Counted from the stretch's first letter, positions 29,745 through 39,833 are shown. The stretch is 59,624 bases of DNA from Planctomycetota bacterium (GCA_027618475.1 JAQCEJ010000026.1:1-59624), one strand, 5' to 3'. A program made the numbers and translations. The notes: generated from the letters alone by a model not told the origin.

Positions 29745-31148
29745 ATGACATTTCTTAACCATCGACACTCTTCTTTTCTTCGCTCAATAACTCAGATCGT
29801 TACCGGGGCATTGCTATTTGTTGCTGTTGTTTCTTCCGCCAAGGCACAAGACGAAAAACCAGAATGGAAAGCCGGATCGGCCGCCGTGGTCATTACGCCC
29901 GAGGAACCAACCTGGATGGCAGGTTATGCCTCGCGCGACAAACCCGCGGAAGGAAAGTTTCACGATCTTTATGCCAAGGCGCTGGTTCTGGAAGATCTCC
30001 ACGGTACGCGGATGGCCATGATCACGCTTGACCTCATCGGTGTCCCCCGCTCGGTACGGGAAAACGTCGAGCAGCGCGTGGAACAAGAATATCATCTCGC
30101 TCCGGCGTCGTTGTTAATAAACGCCTCACATACGCACAGCGGACCCGAATTGCGATCGCGGTATCTGCTGGTGAAGCGACACGACGCGAAATGGGCGGCT
30201 CTCGCAGATCAATACGCCAACGACCTCGAAGACAAACTCGTTGCACTCATCGGCACAGCGATCGAAAAACTGGCACCGGCAAATCTGTTCTATTCTCATG
30301 CCCGCGCCGGCATCTCCATGAATCGCCGACTTCCCACACCCGGGGGAGTCACGAACAGCCCGTATCCCGATGGACCGGTCGATCAGGATGTCCCTGTGCT
30401 CATCGTCGAATCGCCCGATAAAGAACTCAAAACTGTCGTTTTTGGTTACGCCTGTCACAATACCGTTCTCGGTCTCTACTATTACTGCGGTGATTACGCC
30501 GGCTATGCCCAGGAATACCTCGAGGCCGAGCATCCCGGTACGATCGCCATGTTCATGATGGGCTGCGGCGGCGATCAGAATCCGTACCCGCGCAGCACGA
30601 AGGAATGGGCCGAACGACATGGCCGCGCTCTGGCGAATGCCACCGAAGCGGCCATTATCGCTCACCGAACAGTCGTGCATGGTCCACTGAAGAGCGCCTA
30701 CGATTACGCCGATCTGGAGTTTGCTCCCCCGGCGAGCCGCGAACAACTTGAACAGGACAAGGAAAGCACCAACATTTACGTAAAACTTCACGCCGAGACG
30801 CTGCTCGATGAATTAGCGACATCGGGATCGATCAACACACACTATTCGTATCCCGTGCAGGTGATCAAACTCGGTTCCGAGATCTTGATGATCGCACTCG
30901 CAGGCGAAGTCGTCGTCGATTATTCACTGGAGCTCAAACGGCGATTCGGCAATACGAATGTCTGGGTTGCCGGCTATTCGAACGACGTGTTCGGTTACGT
31001 TCCCAGCCTTCGCGTCCTGCGAGAGGGAGGTTACGAAGGAGGGGGTGCGATGCTCTATACGTCACTTCCCGGCCCCTTCACCGAAACTGTGGAAGAACGC
31101 ATTTACGAAAAAATCGACGAACTCGTGCAAGAGGTCAGTACCCGGTAG
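29745..31148 (+). CDS. Neutral ceramidase-fold exported protein, nucleophile changed
   Basis: A 467-residue exported protein with a signal peptide (about 1-33) and the N-terminal domain of neutral/alkaline non-lysosomal ceramidases. The start AGSAAVVITPEEPTWMAGYASR and the zinc-site motif NASHTHSGPE match this family. However, at the site of the catalytic serine (GDxSPN) the sequence is GGDQNPYP, so the usual nucleophile Ser is Asn279. This variant is expected to lack classical ceramidase activity, although it could be another amidohydrolase. The start is uncertain: ATG 29745 is preferred because the signal peptide begins there, but neither ATG has a strong ribosome site. It is convergent with the SDR gene, leaving ten bases. 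Confidence 0.85.
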   Translation: MTFLNHRHSSFLRSITQIVTGALLFVAVVSSAKAQDEKPEWKAGSAAVVITPEEPTWMAGYASRDKPAEGKFHDLYAKALVLEDLHGTRMAMITLDLIGVPRSVRENVEQRVEQEYHLAPASLLINASHTHSGPELRSRYLLVKRHDAKWAALADQYANDLEDKLVALIGTAIEKLAPANLFYSHARAGISMNRRLPTPGGVTNSPYPDGPVDQDVPVLIVESPDKELKTVVFGYACHNTVLGLYYYCGDYAGYAQEYLEAEHPGTIAMFMMGCGGDQNPYPRSTKEWAERHGRALANATEAAIIAHRTVVHGPLKSAYDYADLEFAPPASREQLEQDKESTNIYVKLHAETLLDELATSGSINTHYSYPVQVIKLGSEILMIALAGEVVVDYSLELKRRFGNTNVWVAGYSNDVFGYVPSLRVLREGGYEGGGAMLYTSLPGPFTETVEERIYEKIDELVQEVSTR

Positions 31149-31158
31149 CTCGTACGAT

Positions 31159-31929
31159 TCAGAAGACCCGCGCCATCGTGCCACCGTCGACGACGATGTG
31201 TGATCCCGTGATGTAACTGCCGGCGTTGCTCGCCAGAAGCAATGCAGTGCCGGCGAGTTCGCGCGGCTCTCCCCAACGGCCGAGGGCCGTTCGTTTCGCG
31301 AATGCTTCCTTCTGTTCCGTCGTCAACACGCTTCCTGGAAGGTCTGTCAAGAATGGCCCGGGACAAATGCAGTTCGAGGTGATACCGAATGGACCGAGAT
31401 CGATCGCTTCCGCCCGGCACATTCCGATGAGTGCGGCCTTGGTCCCCGAATAGGCATTGCGTCCCTCTTTCGAACCCAATGCCATGATCGATGAAATATG
31501 AATGATCCGACCCCAGCGGCGTTCCTTCATCTGCGGCACGAGGGCTCGAGCGAGTGCCATACAGGAACTGAAGTTTAATTCGAGAATGCGGTCCCAGTTC
31601 TCGTCGGAAATCTTGTCGGTGAGTTCCGGCACATTCGACCCGGCATTGTTGACAAGAATATCAATCGCTCCGAATGCGGCCACCGCTTCGTTTGCAAGTC
31701 GGCTCGACTCGGACCGTTGGCTCAAATCGGCGACGATGGTTTTCACCTTTGCCGACGTCCCCTCGGCGATTTCCTTCGCCGCTGCCGCCAATTCACCTTC
31801 GTGTCGGCTGACGATCACGAGATTGGCTCCCGCCTCGGCGAAGCCGCGAGCCATTGCCAGACCGAGCCCTTTGCTGCCACCGGTGACAAGTGCCGTCCGT
31901 CCCGATAAATCGAAAATCGTATTTTTCAT
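31159..31929 (-). CDS. Short-chain dehydrogenase/reductase
   Basis: A classical SDR of 256 residues. The cofactor motif TGGSKGLG, the NNAG motif (VNNAGSNVP), catalytic Ser in HISSIMALG, and Tyr-x3-Lys in AYSGTKAAL are all present. The C-terminal end (HIVVDGGTMARVF) is typical of gluconate 5-dehydrogenase or 3-oxoacyl-ACP reductase-like enzymes. Substrate is not predictable; a sugar-acid role is possible because an isomerase-like TIM-barrel gene is next door. The ATG at 31929 is supported by AAGGAAA; the frame is open to 31980. Confidence 0.9.
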   Translation of the reverse strand: MKNTIFDLSGRTALVTGGSKGLGLAMARGFAEAGANLVIVSRHEGELAAAAKEIAEGTSAKVKTIVADLSQRSESSRLANEAVAAFGAIDILVNNAGSNVPELTDKISDENWDRILELNFSSCMALARALVPQMKERRWGRIIHISSIMALGSKEGRNAYSGTKAALIGMCRAEAIDLGPFGITSNCICPGPFLTDLPGSVLTTEQKEAFAKRTALGRWGEPRELAGTALLLASNAGSYITGSHIVVDGGTMARVF

Positions 31930-32145
31930 GATGGTTTCCTTAGGTTGAAGTGTCGTGAATGATGCGTCGTATTGTGGCACGATTTTCGGAGGAAGGAAAG
32001 TATAACGATTGAATTCAACGACTCTGCATACTGTTTCGGGAAGACTCAGACTGGCGTGGCATTGCAGAGTTACGTTATCCTAGAAACAAACTGAGACCGG
32101 TCTGCCGGCTTCATCATTCATCTTTTAATTCAACGAGGTAACGAC

Positions 32146-33057
32146 ATGGCACCCTCTTCGCGCAGACAATTCATTCGAAACAGTCTGGCAATTGGCGGTT
32201 CGGCATTTTTGGGGCCACACCTCATGCCTGGCATTCAACAGATGACGTCGATTGCCGCCGATGATATCCCAGGTTCGAAGATGAAATATGGACTGGTGAC
32301 ATACCTCTGGGGACAGGACTGGGATTTACCCACCCTTATTGCCAACTGTGAAGCCTCCGGCGTATTGGGGGTTGAACTCCGCACGACACATGCCCATGGC
32401 GTAGAACTGTCGCTGACCGCCCAAGAGCGAAAGGATGTCAAGAAACGCTTTGACGACAGCAGCGTTACAAACGTCGGCATTGGAAGCAACGAACGTTACG
32501 ACAGTCCCGACTCTGCTGTACTTGAAAAGGCGATCGAGACGACCAAAGACTTTCTCATTCTGAGTCACGACATCGGTACCTCCGGCGTCAAAGTTAAACC
32601 CGACCGCTTTTACGAAGACGTTCCCCGCGAAAAAACGATCGCACAGATCGGTGCCTCGCTGAATACACTTGGAAAATTTGCCGCAGAACTCGGCCAGGAA
32701 GTTCGGCTCGAAGTACACGGCCAGGCCGCGGCTCCCCCCGTCATCAGACAGATCATCGATATCGCCGATCATCCGCACGTGAAAGTCTGCTGGAACTCGA
32801 ATCCGACTGATCTCGAAGGAGAAGGGCTCGAGTTCAACTTCAACATTCTGAAAGATGATTTCGGTGCGACATGTCACGTCCATCAGTTTGATGACAAGAG
32901 TTACCCGTATGCTGAACTGATGAAGCTGCTGGTAGCGATGGATTACGACGGCTGGCTGCTCCTCGAAGCGGGTGACGCTCCCGAAGACCGCATTGCGGGG
33001 CTAAAGCATCAGCTGGCGTTGTTCCACGAACTTCGCAAGCAGGCGCAATCGTCGTAA
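32146..33057 (+). CDS. Tat-exported sugar phosphate isomerase/epimerase-like TIM barrel
   Basis: A 303-residue protein with a twin-arginine signal (SSRRQFIRNSLAIGG) and an AP-endonuclease-2-type TIM barrel (about 45-300). Metal-site candidates are Glu in VRLEVHGQ and, near the C-terminus, LLLEAGD and the His in CHVHQFDDKSYP. Exported members of this family are frequent in planctomycetes and act on sugars or sugar derivatives; the exact substrate is not visible. The upstream sequence has AACGAGGTAACGAC before the ATG. It is transcribed away from the SDR gene (divergent). Confidence 0.83.
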   Translation: MAPSSRRQFIRNSLAIGGSAFLGPHLMPGIQQMTSIAADDIPGSKMKYGLVTYLWGQDWDLPTLIANCEASGVLGVELRTTHAHGVELSLTAQERKDVKKRFDDSSVTNVGIGSNERYDSPDSAVLEKAIETTKDFLILSHDIGTSGVKVKPDRFYEDVPREKTIAQIGASLNTLGKFAAELGQEVRLEVHGQAAAPPVIRQIIDIADHPHVKVCWNSNPTDLEGEGLEFNFNILKDDFGATCHVHQFDDKSYPYAELMKLLVAMDYDGWLLLEAGDAPEDRIAGLKHQLALFHELRKQAQSS

Positions 33058-33237
33058 CAGATCGTGAAATGCGAACCTGTAACCTGTTTGTCGGCACAAC
33101 TCGCGCTTGCCAGCACTGCCGTTATCATGACCATCGCGCTTTTCTTCTCGTGCTGCAAACGATAAAGTGTGCATCGACGTTACATTTTTCTGCGAGATTA
33201 TCACTTTTACGAACTGTTGAATTGCGAGTGAGAGCCC

Positions 33238-35271
33238 ATGATCGTCAGTTGGAACTGGTTAAAGGAATATATCAATTTCACCGAAGAGGTGGCGACGGTC
33301 ACCGATCGGCTGACGATGTCGGGACTGAATCTCGAAGAGTTTCACGACGTGGGAAAAGATGTTGCCATCGATTTGGAAGTGACCAGCAACCGCGCCGATT
33401 GCCTCGGGCATCTTGGTATCGCCCGCGAAATGAGTGCACTGTTCGGTCGGCCGCTTAATAAACCGACGGCGCAACCGCAGGAATTGGGGAGCGACGTCTC
33501 CGGTCTCGCGTCGGTCTCAATCGAATGTCCTGATCTTAGTCCTCGATATATCGCCCGCGTGATCAAAGGGGTCAAGGTCGGACCGAGCCCGGCATGGCTC
33601 GTCGAACGACTCGAGACCGTCGGTTTGCCTTCGATTAACAACATCGTCGACATCACCAATTATGTCCTGATGGAATGCGGTCAGCCGTTACACGCGTTTG
33701 ACTACGATAAAATAGAAGACCATCGCATCATCGTTCGCCGGGCCAAATCCGGGGAGAAGATCATGGCGATCAATCAGAAGGAGTATATGCTTGACGACAC
33801 CATGTGTGTCATCGCCGATGCGAACAGGCCGGTTGCGATCGGCGGGGTCATGGGAGGTCTCGACACCGAGATCGGGGCCGGTACGGTGAACGTGTTGATC
33901 GAAGCAGCGGAGTTCACCCCGCTCTCGATTCGTAGCACGGCCCGCAAACTCAATTTACACAGCGATTCGTCGTATCGGTTCGAGCGAGGCGTTGATCCTG
34001 CCGGAGTCGATTGGGCGAGCCGGCGCTGCTGTGACCTCATTCTCCAAGTCGCCGGAGGTGAGTTGTGCAAAGGTTCGGTCTCGATGGGGCGAACGGAAAA
34101 CGACGCCCAGCAGCGCAACCCAATCACGCTCCGTTTCGACCAGTTAAAACGGGTACTCGGTATTGAAGTCCCCACCGATAGCGTGCTTCATATTCTTCAG
34201 GCACTCGGAGCAGTGCAACATGGCCCCGTTGCTCACGAACGAGTCGAATTTCTGCCTCCAACCTGGCGTCGCGACCTGACGCGAGAGATCGATCTGATCG
34301 AAGAGGTGGCTCGCATTTACGGTTATCATCACATTCCCGAAGACGTCGATGTGCCGTTGACGACTTCCAGCCGTCCCTTGCGTGATCGAGTGCTCGATCG
34401 AGTCCGTCATGTGTTAACGGCCGCCGGAGCCTTTGAGGCGGTAACGTTAACATTTATCAGCGCCGATCAGGTGAAGTTATTCACTCCCCGAGGGGATGTC
34501 CCCGTGCTGTCGGTCGAACATTCATCGCGACGGCATGAAAACGTCCTGCGGCCGACGCTTATTCCCAGTTTACTGCAATGCCTGCGCGATAATCAGCGTC
34601 AGGGGTCGCATGGGGTGCAACTCTTCGAAACTGCCCGTGTGTATCTCTCGGCCGATCGTCGTCAGCCCGAACATCAAACGGAACCCTTTATGCTCGGCCT
34701 GGTCAGCGGCAGATCGTTCAATGAAGTGAAAGGAATTCTGACGGCTGTCGTGCAGTCCGTAAATCGCAACAAGGCCATTGACGTTCGCCCGAGTTCGATT
34801 CCACAATTTGCATCCGAGAGAGGGGCGGAACTCTTCATCGACGGAACGGTGTGGGGCTGGCTGGGTGAATTGTCTCGAGAGACGTCGTCAAAGGTCGATT
34901 TAAAAGATGTCGTGACAGTCGCTGAGGTCGATTTCTCGCTTCTCGAAGCCATTTCTGAACTCCATCCGACGTACATTCCACTCGTGACGTTCCCCAGCAT
35001 TTCACGGGATCTGAACTTCATACTCGACCCCGAAGTGACTTGGGAGCAATTATCGAAGACGGTCTCCTCTGCGGCAGGTCCGTTCCGAGAGTCGGTCACT
35101 TTTGGCGGGCAGTACCGTGGACCACAGATCCCCGCAGGGAAGAAATCGTACGTCGTAAATATCACGTACCGCTCGGCCGATCGCACGCTGACGAGCGATG
35201 AAATCGACTCGGCTCAAGGAGCGGTCGTTTCCGCCTGCACGCAGCAGTTGGGAGCCGAACTCCGGGCGTGA
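33238..35271 (+). CDS. pheT: Phenylalanine-tRNA ligase beta subunit, short form
   Basis: The beta subunit of PheRS, 677 residues. It begins MIVSWNWLKEYI and after about 35 residues goes straight to VTSNRADCLGHLGIAREM. The usual OB-fold tRNA-binding domain (about 110 residues) that sits in between is absent, so it is about 120 residues shorter than the common 790-800. The B3/B4 editing part, the B5 domain (RFDQLKRVLGI) and the C-terminal FDX-ACB anticodon-binding domain (TFPSISRDLNFIL) are present. The ATG at 33238 follows GAGTGAGAG. pheS is not adjacent, unlike the usual pheST order. A short palindrome (35277-35292) separates it from the next gene. Confidence 0.93.
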   Translation: MIVSWNWLKEYINFTEEVATVTDRLTMSGLNLEEFHDVGKDVAIDLEVTSNRADCLGHLGIAREMSALFGRPLNKPTAQPQELGSDVSGLASVSIECPDLSPRYIARVIKGVKVGPSPAWLVERLETVGLPSINNIVDITNYVLMECGQPLHAFDYDKIEDHRIIVRRAKSGEKIMAINQKEYMLDDTMCVIADANRPVAIGGVMGGLDTEIGAGTVNVLIEAAEFTPLSIRSTARKLNLHSDSSYRFERGVDPAGVDWASRRCCDLILQVAGGELCKGSVSMGRTENDAQQRNPITLRFDQLKRVLGIEVPTDSVLHILQALGAVQHGPVAHERVEFLPPTWRRDLTREIDLIEEVARIYGYHHIPEDVDVPLTTSSRPLRDRVLDRVRHVLTAAGAFEAVTLTFISADQVKLFTPRGDVPVLSVEHSSRRHENVLRPTLIPSLLQCLRDNQRQGSHGVQLFETARVYLSADRRQPEHQTEPFMLGLVSGRSFNEVKGILTAVVQSVNRNKAIDVRPSSIPQFASERGAELFIDGTVWGWLGELSRETSSKVDLKDVVTVAEVDFSLLEAISELHPTYIPLVTFPSISRDLNFILDPEVTWEQLSKTVSSAAGPFRESVTFGGQYRGPQIPAGKKSYVVNITYRSADRTLTSDEIDSAQGAVVSACTQQLGAELRA

Positions 35272-35276
35272 CATCG

Positions 35277-35292
35277 AATCACAATTGTGATT
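35277..35292. terminator. 16-bp palindrome between convergent genes
   Basis: AATCACAATTGTGATT is a perfect palindrome in the 19-base gap between the stop codons of pheT and the spermidine-synthase fusion gene, overlapping the latter's stop by two bases. It may be a compact bidirectional terminator or an operator-like site, although no T-run follows on the plus strand. Confidence 0.35.
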
Positions 35293-38200
35293 ACTCGGTC
35301 GTCTTTTCTTCCGGTGTGCGTCCTTCGTTGGCAAGGAACAGTTCCAGTTCCTGCTTTGCCTTTTCGGCCAGAGGGTGATTGACATCCGCATACACACGCT
35401 CTCGATAGGCCAGGAACCACTCGTCCCATAACACGTGGGGTTCGAATGCCAGGAGTGAAGAGACGGCTCGGTCGGCTGTAAGAAATCGCGAGACGTTGAC
35501 CGCCATTCGCTTGCGATCATCGTCATAGGCCCGCGCGGCAAACGGCTCGCTTAATGCATTCAGAATTCGTTCGCCTGCCGTCGGTTGCCATTCGACCAAA
35601 TCATCCGCCAGTTCGATCGCCGGGGAAATGATCATCGACATACCCCACGGGTCGGTTTTCAGGTTTTCAAGCAGGCGTTCGAGGGCTTGAACGGCGGCGG
35701 CCGAACGTTCCTGCTGCCAATGCCAGAGGACGAGTAAACTAAGAGCTTCATTCGGTCGACTCGCTTCGAGTGCGCGTAGGACCGGTTCGGCATCATTATG
35801 GTTGAGGGCCACTTTGACATGGGCAAGAAATACCAACTCAAGGAGCGATTGAGGATCCATCTTGTTGGGCCATAACTTCCAGGCCTTTTCATACCTCTCC
35901 AGGTTTCGCTCATTCCAGGAGACATTATACTGCGACAAATAATGGTACAATGCGCGGTACTGTTTTGATTGCTTTTGCATCACCACACCGTCAGCAGGAA
36001 CTTCATGTCCCAGTAATGTATAGCCGAGCATTCGTTCGAGTTCGACCTGATTCCAATCGACGTCGATGACACCCGGCCGACGCTGTTCGCCGTTCTCCCA
36101 TGCCGTCCGTCGCAAGTCGTCGATTCGAAATGCGGTTTGCTTCCCGACCGTTCGTGCGAAACCATATTCGATTTCATTCAGATCGTCGGTATTGATTGTC
36201 CCCAGTCTGGCGAACTCTTCGACCGATCGATTTCCGGCGACATAGTGGGCAAGTACCGATTCGACGGTCTGTGCGTGCCAGGCGATCATGATTGCCGACC
36301 GTAGGTTCTCTTCGGTGTCAATTCTTTGACGAAGGTGACTGGCTGAAAGGTCAGGGGAAATGTCTCCGCAGACGAACAGTAAGTCACGTGTCTGTGTCTG
36401 CCAGACTTCGACATGGTTAAAGACCGATTTCAGCGTTTTGCAAATCACTGCAACGGTTTCGGTATCGATCTCGTAACCTTGCACCCATTGCAACAGCAAA
36501 CCACCGGGACGCAATCGCGACTGTGCGGCGCGATAAAATTCGGTGGTAAACAAATTCGAAACTCCGGCGCGATACGGATTCGAGGGTTCGGAGGCGATCA
36601 CATCGTATGTTTCTTCCGTTGTCAGCAGAACTTCACGGGCGTCGTTATAGATGCGGTGAACTCGTGGATTATCGAGAACGTGTTGATTCACCGGTCCGCA
36701 CAGCCGCGCCATCTCATCGACGGCCCGTTCGAGTTCGACGACATCAAGTCGCTTCAGATTTGACGCCGCCGCAAGCCATCCGGCGGATTCGCCGGTTCCC
36801 AGTCCGATGACCATCGCTTGCTCGGCGTCGGGTTTCAGAATCGTTCCCATCACACCAAGCATGATCTGAGTACCGGAATCTTCCAACGCGTTGCCATCCG
36901 ACTTGCCGTTAACAATAAACGAATAACTGCTGCTGACGACGATACCGACTCCCGATTCGAGGCCGTCGCTTTGAGAGAAGACCCGTCTGCGTTGCATGTT
37001 GGTCCAGCTCTTCAATTGGTTTTTCGATGTTCCGGGGAGCCGAAATCTTCCCGCGCCAATTGCACTGTGTCGCCAAACAGCAGTCGGACCGGGGTATGAC
37101 AGCAGCCAACTCACGAGGATTACTATCGTTGCTAAACTGCCAATCGCGAGGATACGTGGCCGACGTTTCCAGTGAAGGATACCGGCCCCAAGCCCCCAGA
37201 CCGATAACAAGGCAACCACTGTTTTCCAAGTCCCCGTCGCCGAGAGATGAGGAAGGAGAATGAATCCCCCAGCGAGCGATCCGGCAATCGCGCCAATGGT
37301 ATTGGCGGCGTAAATCCATCCGATTTGCCTTCCGAGATGACTGCGGCCTCGCCCCATCAGCGACACTAGAATTGGAAATTGTACTCCGCTGACGATCGCC
37401 GCGGGAAAGACCACGATCCCGGTAACCGCCATCCAACTGAGCACCAGCGATGAAAACTGCTGGTCAAGGCGGCCTCGCCAGATCGCTATCTGAACGGCGA
37501 TTTCGTCCCCCCACACAAACGGAACAAGCAAACAGATGGCTTCCAGCAAGCACGTGAATGAAAAATGCCCTAATGAAGGAGCACGCGTGCGAAACCACAA
37601 TGGATAAATCAACCCACCGCAGCCAATTCCGGCCAGTGCCGTCGCCAGAATGATTCCAAAAGTATAGGTCGTCCCCCCCAATATTGGCCCCAGCATTCGG
37701 AACCATACAAGCTCCATCACGAAAAACGCAAAACCAACACAGGCTGCAGACGTGAGCAGGAATTGCACGGATATTGGCTCATCATGCAAACGCCTCGTCG
37801 AAAGGGAGGAAATGTCTTCATCAATCAGGGGTGATGCCCCGTTGGCATCGACATCGCCTGAACAGTGAACTGCTGACGAAATGGTCGCTCGACGCAACTG
37901 ACAATAAGACCAGACGGACGCCCAGAGTGCGATCAAGAGATTCACGCCGCAGGCCATCCACAACGTTTGTCGCATCCCCCAATGTTCGAGCAACCAGAAC
38001 GTGCTCACCATCGTACCGCATACCGCCCCTAACGTATTCCAACCGTAGATCCAACCGACGTGTCGCCGTGTACTGTCCCCCGCAGCAGTAATCGCTCTTG
38101 CTGCGGCGGGAAGCGTTCCCCCCATTAAAAATGTCGGTACGAACAGGACAACGGTGGAAAGTATTAACCGATACAGCGTCGCACTCACGACACCAAGAGT

Positions 38201-38539
38201 TGTCTGTCCGCCGCTGGCAATGTAGATACCGCGAACAAATTCGATCAACCAGGGACTTAATGCGACACTGACTGCAATTGCCGCTTCGAGAAGTCCGTAC
38301 AATAACAGCGGCGAACGATAACGATCGGTCCATGATCCGATGACGGCATTACCCAGCCCCAGTCCCCCCATAAAAATCGCCAGAACTGCGGCGACCGCAG
38401 GGGACGATCCCCCAAATACCAGCCGGAATTCGCGAAACCAGACGGTCTGATAAATGAGCGCACATGCCCCCGATAAAAAGAGCAACGCTCCCAGATGAAC
38501 CGCCCACATCCAATCGCGCCAAGCCAGCTTCACAATCAT
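35291..38539 (-). CDS. Membrane transporter-like / spermidine synthase fusion protein
   Basis: A very long protein (about 1082 residues). The N-terminal half (1-520) has at least a dozen hydrophobic segments, such as LHLGALLFLSGACALIYQTVWFREF-type starts and LAIFMGGLGLGNAVIG. The spermidine synthase-like domain follows (about 590-740), with the aminopropyl-donor binding AMVIGLGTGESAGWLA, VVELERAVDEMARL and EPSNPYRAGVSNLFTTEFY. The C-terminal 340 residues are helical, possibly TPR-like. Such fused proteins are common in planctomycetes and other environmental phyla; whether they make polyamines is not shown. The ATG at 38539 abuts a GAGAAGG; a TTG at 38557 is an alternative. Confidence 0.85.
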   Translation of the reverse strand: MIVKLAWRDWMWAVHLGALLFLSGACALIYQTVWFREFRLVFGGSSPAVAAVLAIFMGGLGLGNAVIGSWTDRYRSPLLLYGLLEAAIAVSVALSPWLIEFVRGIYIASGGQTTLGVVSATLYRLILSTVVLFVPTFLMGGTLPAAARAITAAGDSTRRHVGWIYGWNTLGAVCGTMVSTFWLLEHWGMRQTLWMACGVNLLIALWASVWSYCQLRRATISSAVHCSGDVDANGASPLIDEDISSLSTRRLHDEPISVQFLLTSAACVGFAFFVMELVWFRMLGPILGGTTYTFGIILATALAGIGCGGLIYPLWFRTRAPSLGHFSFTCLLEAICLLVPFVWGDEIAVQIAIWRGRLDQQFSSLVLSWMAVTGIVVFPAAIVSGVQFPILVSLMGRGRSHLGRQIGWIYAANTIGAIAGSLAGGFILLPHLSATGTWKTVVALLSVWGLGAGILHWKRRPRILAIGSLATIVILVSWLLSYPGPTAVWRHSAIGAGRFRLPGTSKNQLKSWTNMQRRRVFSQSDGLESGVGIVVSSSYSFIVNGKSDGNALEDSGTQIMLGVMGTILKPDAEQAMVIGLGTGESAGWLAAASNLKRLDVVELERAVDEMARLCGPVNQHVLDNPRVHRIYNDAREVLLTTEETYDVIASEPSNPYRAGVSNLFTTEFYRAAQSRLRPGGLLLQWVQGYEIDTETVAVICKTLKSVFNHVEVWQTQTRDLLFVCGDISPDLSASHLRQRIDTEENLRSAIMIAWHAQTVESVLAHYVAGNRSVEEFARLGTINTDDLNEIEYGFARTVGKQTAFRIDDLRRTAWENGEQRRPGVIDVDWNQVELERMLGYTLLGHEVPADGVVMQKQSKQYRALYHYLSQYNVSWNERNLERYEKAWKLWPNKMDPQSLLELVFLAHVKVALNHNDAEPVLRALEASRPNEALSLLVLWHWQQERSAAAVQALERLLENLKTDPWGMSMIISPAIELADDLVEWQPTAGERILNALSEPFAARAYDDDRKRMAVNVSRFLTADRAVSSLLAFEPHVLWDEWFLAYRERVYADVNHPLAEKAKQELELFLANEGRTPEEKTTE

Positions 38540-38678
38540 CCTTCTCGGTAATGACAAACTTCACGCCGCATCGGCGACTGGACTTTATCCGCCTGCTCAT
38601 AGAATGTATTGTATTCAAAACATCAGCCAACGACACCAAGCTGACCGCCGACATGTGACCCCAGTTTAACGGAAACCG

Positions 38679-39833
38679 ATGGAAACGTCTCTTCACGATA
38701 ATCTTCCCATTGCATCTCAAGGAGCGTCATCGCTGGATTCCCGGTCGGCGGAAGTTCCATTTCCGACCTTCATGAGGAAGATTCCACCGCTCCAATATGG
38801 ATCGTTGTCACTGAAAACCCGCTTTTTGCTGGCACCGCTCGCAGGGTACACCAATCTTCCGTTTCGACGTATCGTTCGCGAATTGGGAGGCGTGGGACTG
38901 GCAACCACCGACCTGGTCAACGCTCGTGGGCTGCTGACAGAAAACCCCGGTTCGACATTTCTAATTTCGACCGCTCCGGACGATTCACCCCTCTCTGTGC
39001 AGATATTCGGAAATGAACCCTCAGTCATGGCCGAAGCGGCACAATATCTCGAAGCTCGCGGATATGCGTCAATCGACATTAACATGGGATGCCCTGTCGA
39101 TCGCATTACCAAAGGAGGGGCCGGAGCAAGCATGATGTGCCGCGTCGATCAAACGATCGGACTCGTACAATGCGTCGTCGAAGCGGTTCGCATCCCTGTC
39201 ACTGTCAAGATGCGACTTGGCTGGGATGAAACGCAACTGACGGCTCCCCGGTTCGCTCGTGAGTTCGAACAGGTCGGTGTCGCAGCGATTACCATCCACG
39301 GCCGCACACGTGCACAAGGGTTTTCAGGAACCGTCGACCGTGACGGCATTCGTCAAGTCGTCGCCGCTGTCGATCGCATCCCTGTCATCGGCAATGGCGA
39401 TATTCGCAGCATCGCCGATGCCGAGCGAATGTTTCGCGAAACCGGCTGCCAGGGGATTGCCATCGGGCGTGGCGCGCTGGCCAACCCGTGGTTTTTTCGG
39501 CAATTGTCCGAATGGGAAACCACAGGGACGGTCACACCTCCCGGTGGATTCGACGATCGACTCTCGCTGCTGCATCGGCAGTTTCTCCATCTCGAAGAAC
39601 TGCTTGGCGCACATAAGGCCGTCAGTTCGTTCCGCAAGATGGGACACTGGTACCTGAAATCGATGCGGGTCCGCTCGGCCTTACGCCATCAATTTCAAAT
39701 GTCAAAAACCAAACCCGAGCTGCTCGCTTCTCTCGAGATGATTCGACAGACGGGCCCGGCACAGGGAGATCGTCATGGAACACTCGATGACATGCACATT
39801 CCAGTCCCGGCCGGTCCCAACGAACGATGGTGA
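38679..39833 (+). CDS. dusB: tRNA-dihydrouridine synthase
   Basis: A 384-residue flavoprotein that reduces uridine in tRNA to dihydrouridine. It has the FMN TIM-barrel start TRFLLAPLAGYTNLPFRRIVRELG, the signature NMGCPVDRITKGGAGASMM, TVKMRLGWDE, ITIHGRTRAQGFSG and the GIAIGRGALANPWFFRQL FMN-phosphate region. The closest named group by eye is DusB. The N-terminal 30 residues are extra; ATG 38772 is an alternative start. It is convergent with the CNNM/CorC gene, leaving only six bases. Confidence 0.9.
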   Translation: METSLHDNLPIASQGASSLDSRSAEVPFPTFMRKIPPLQYGSLSLKTRFLLAPLAGYTNLPFRRIVRELGGVGLATTDLVNARGLLTENPGSTFLISTAPDDSPLSVQIFGNEPSVMAEAAQYLEARGYASIDINMGCPVDRITKGGAGASMMCRVDQTIGLVQCVVEAVRIPVTVKMRLGWDETQLTAPRFAREFEQVGVAAITIHGRTRAQGFSGTVDRDGIRQVVAAVDRIPVIGNGDIRSIADAERMFRETGCQGIAIGRGALANPWFFRQLSEWETTGTVTPPGGFDDRLSLLHRQFLHLEELLGAHKAVSSFRKMGHWYLKSMRVRSALRHQFQMSKTKPELLASLEMIRQTGPAQGDRHGTLDDMHIPVPAGPNERW

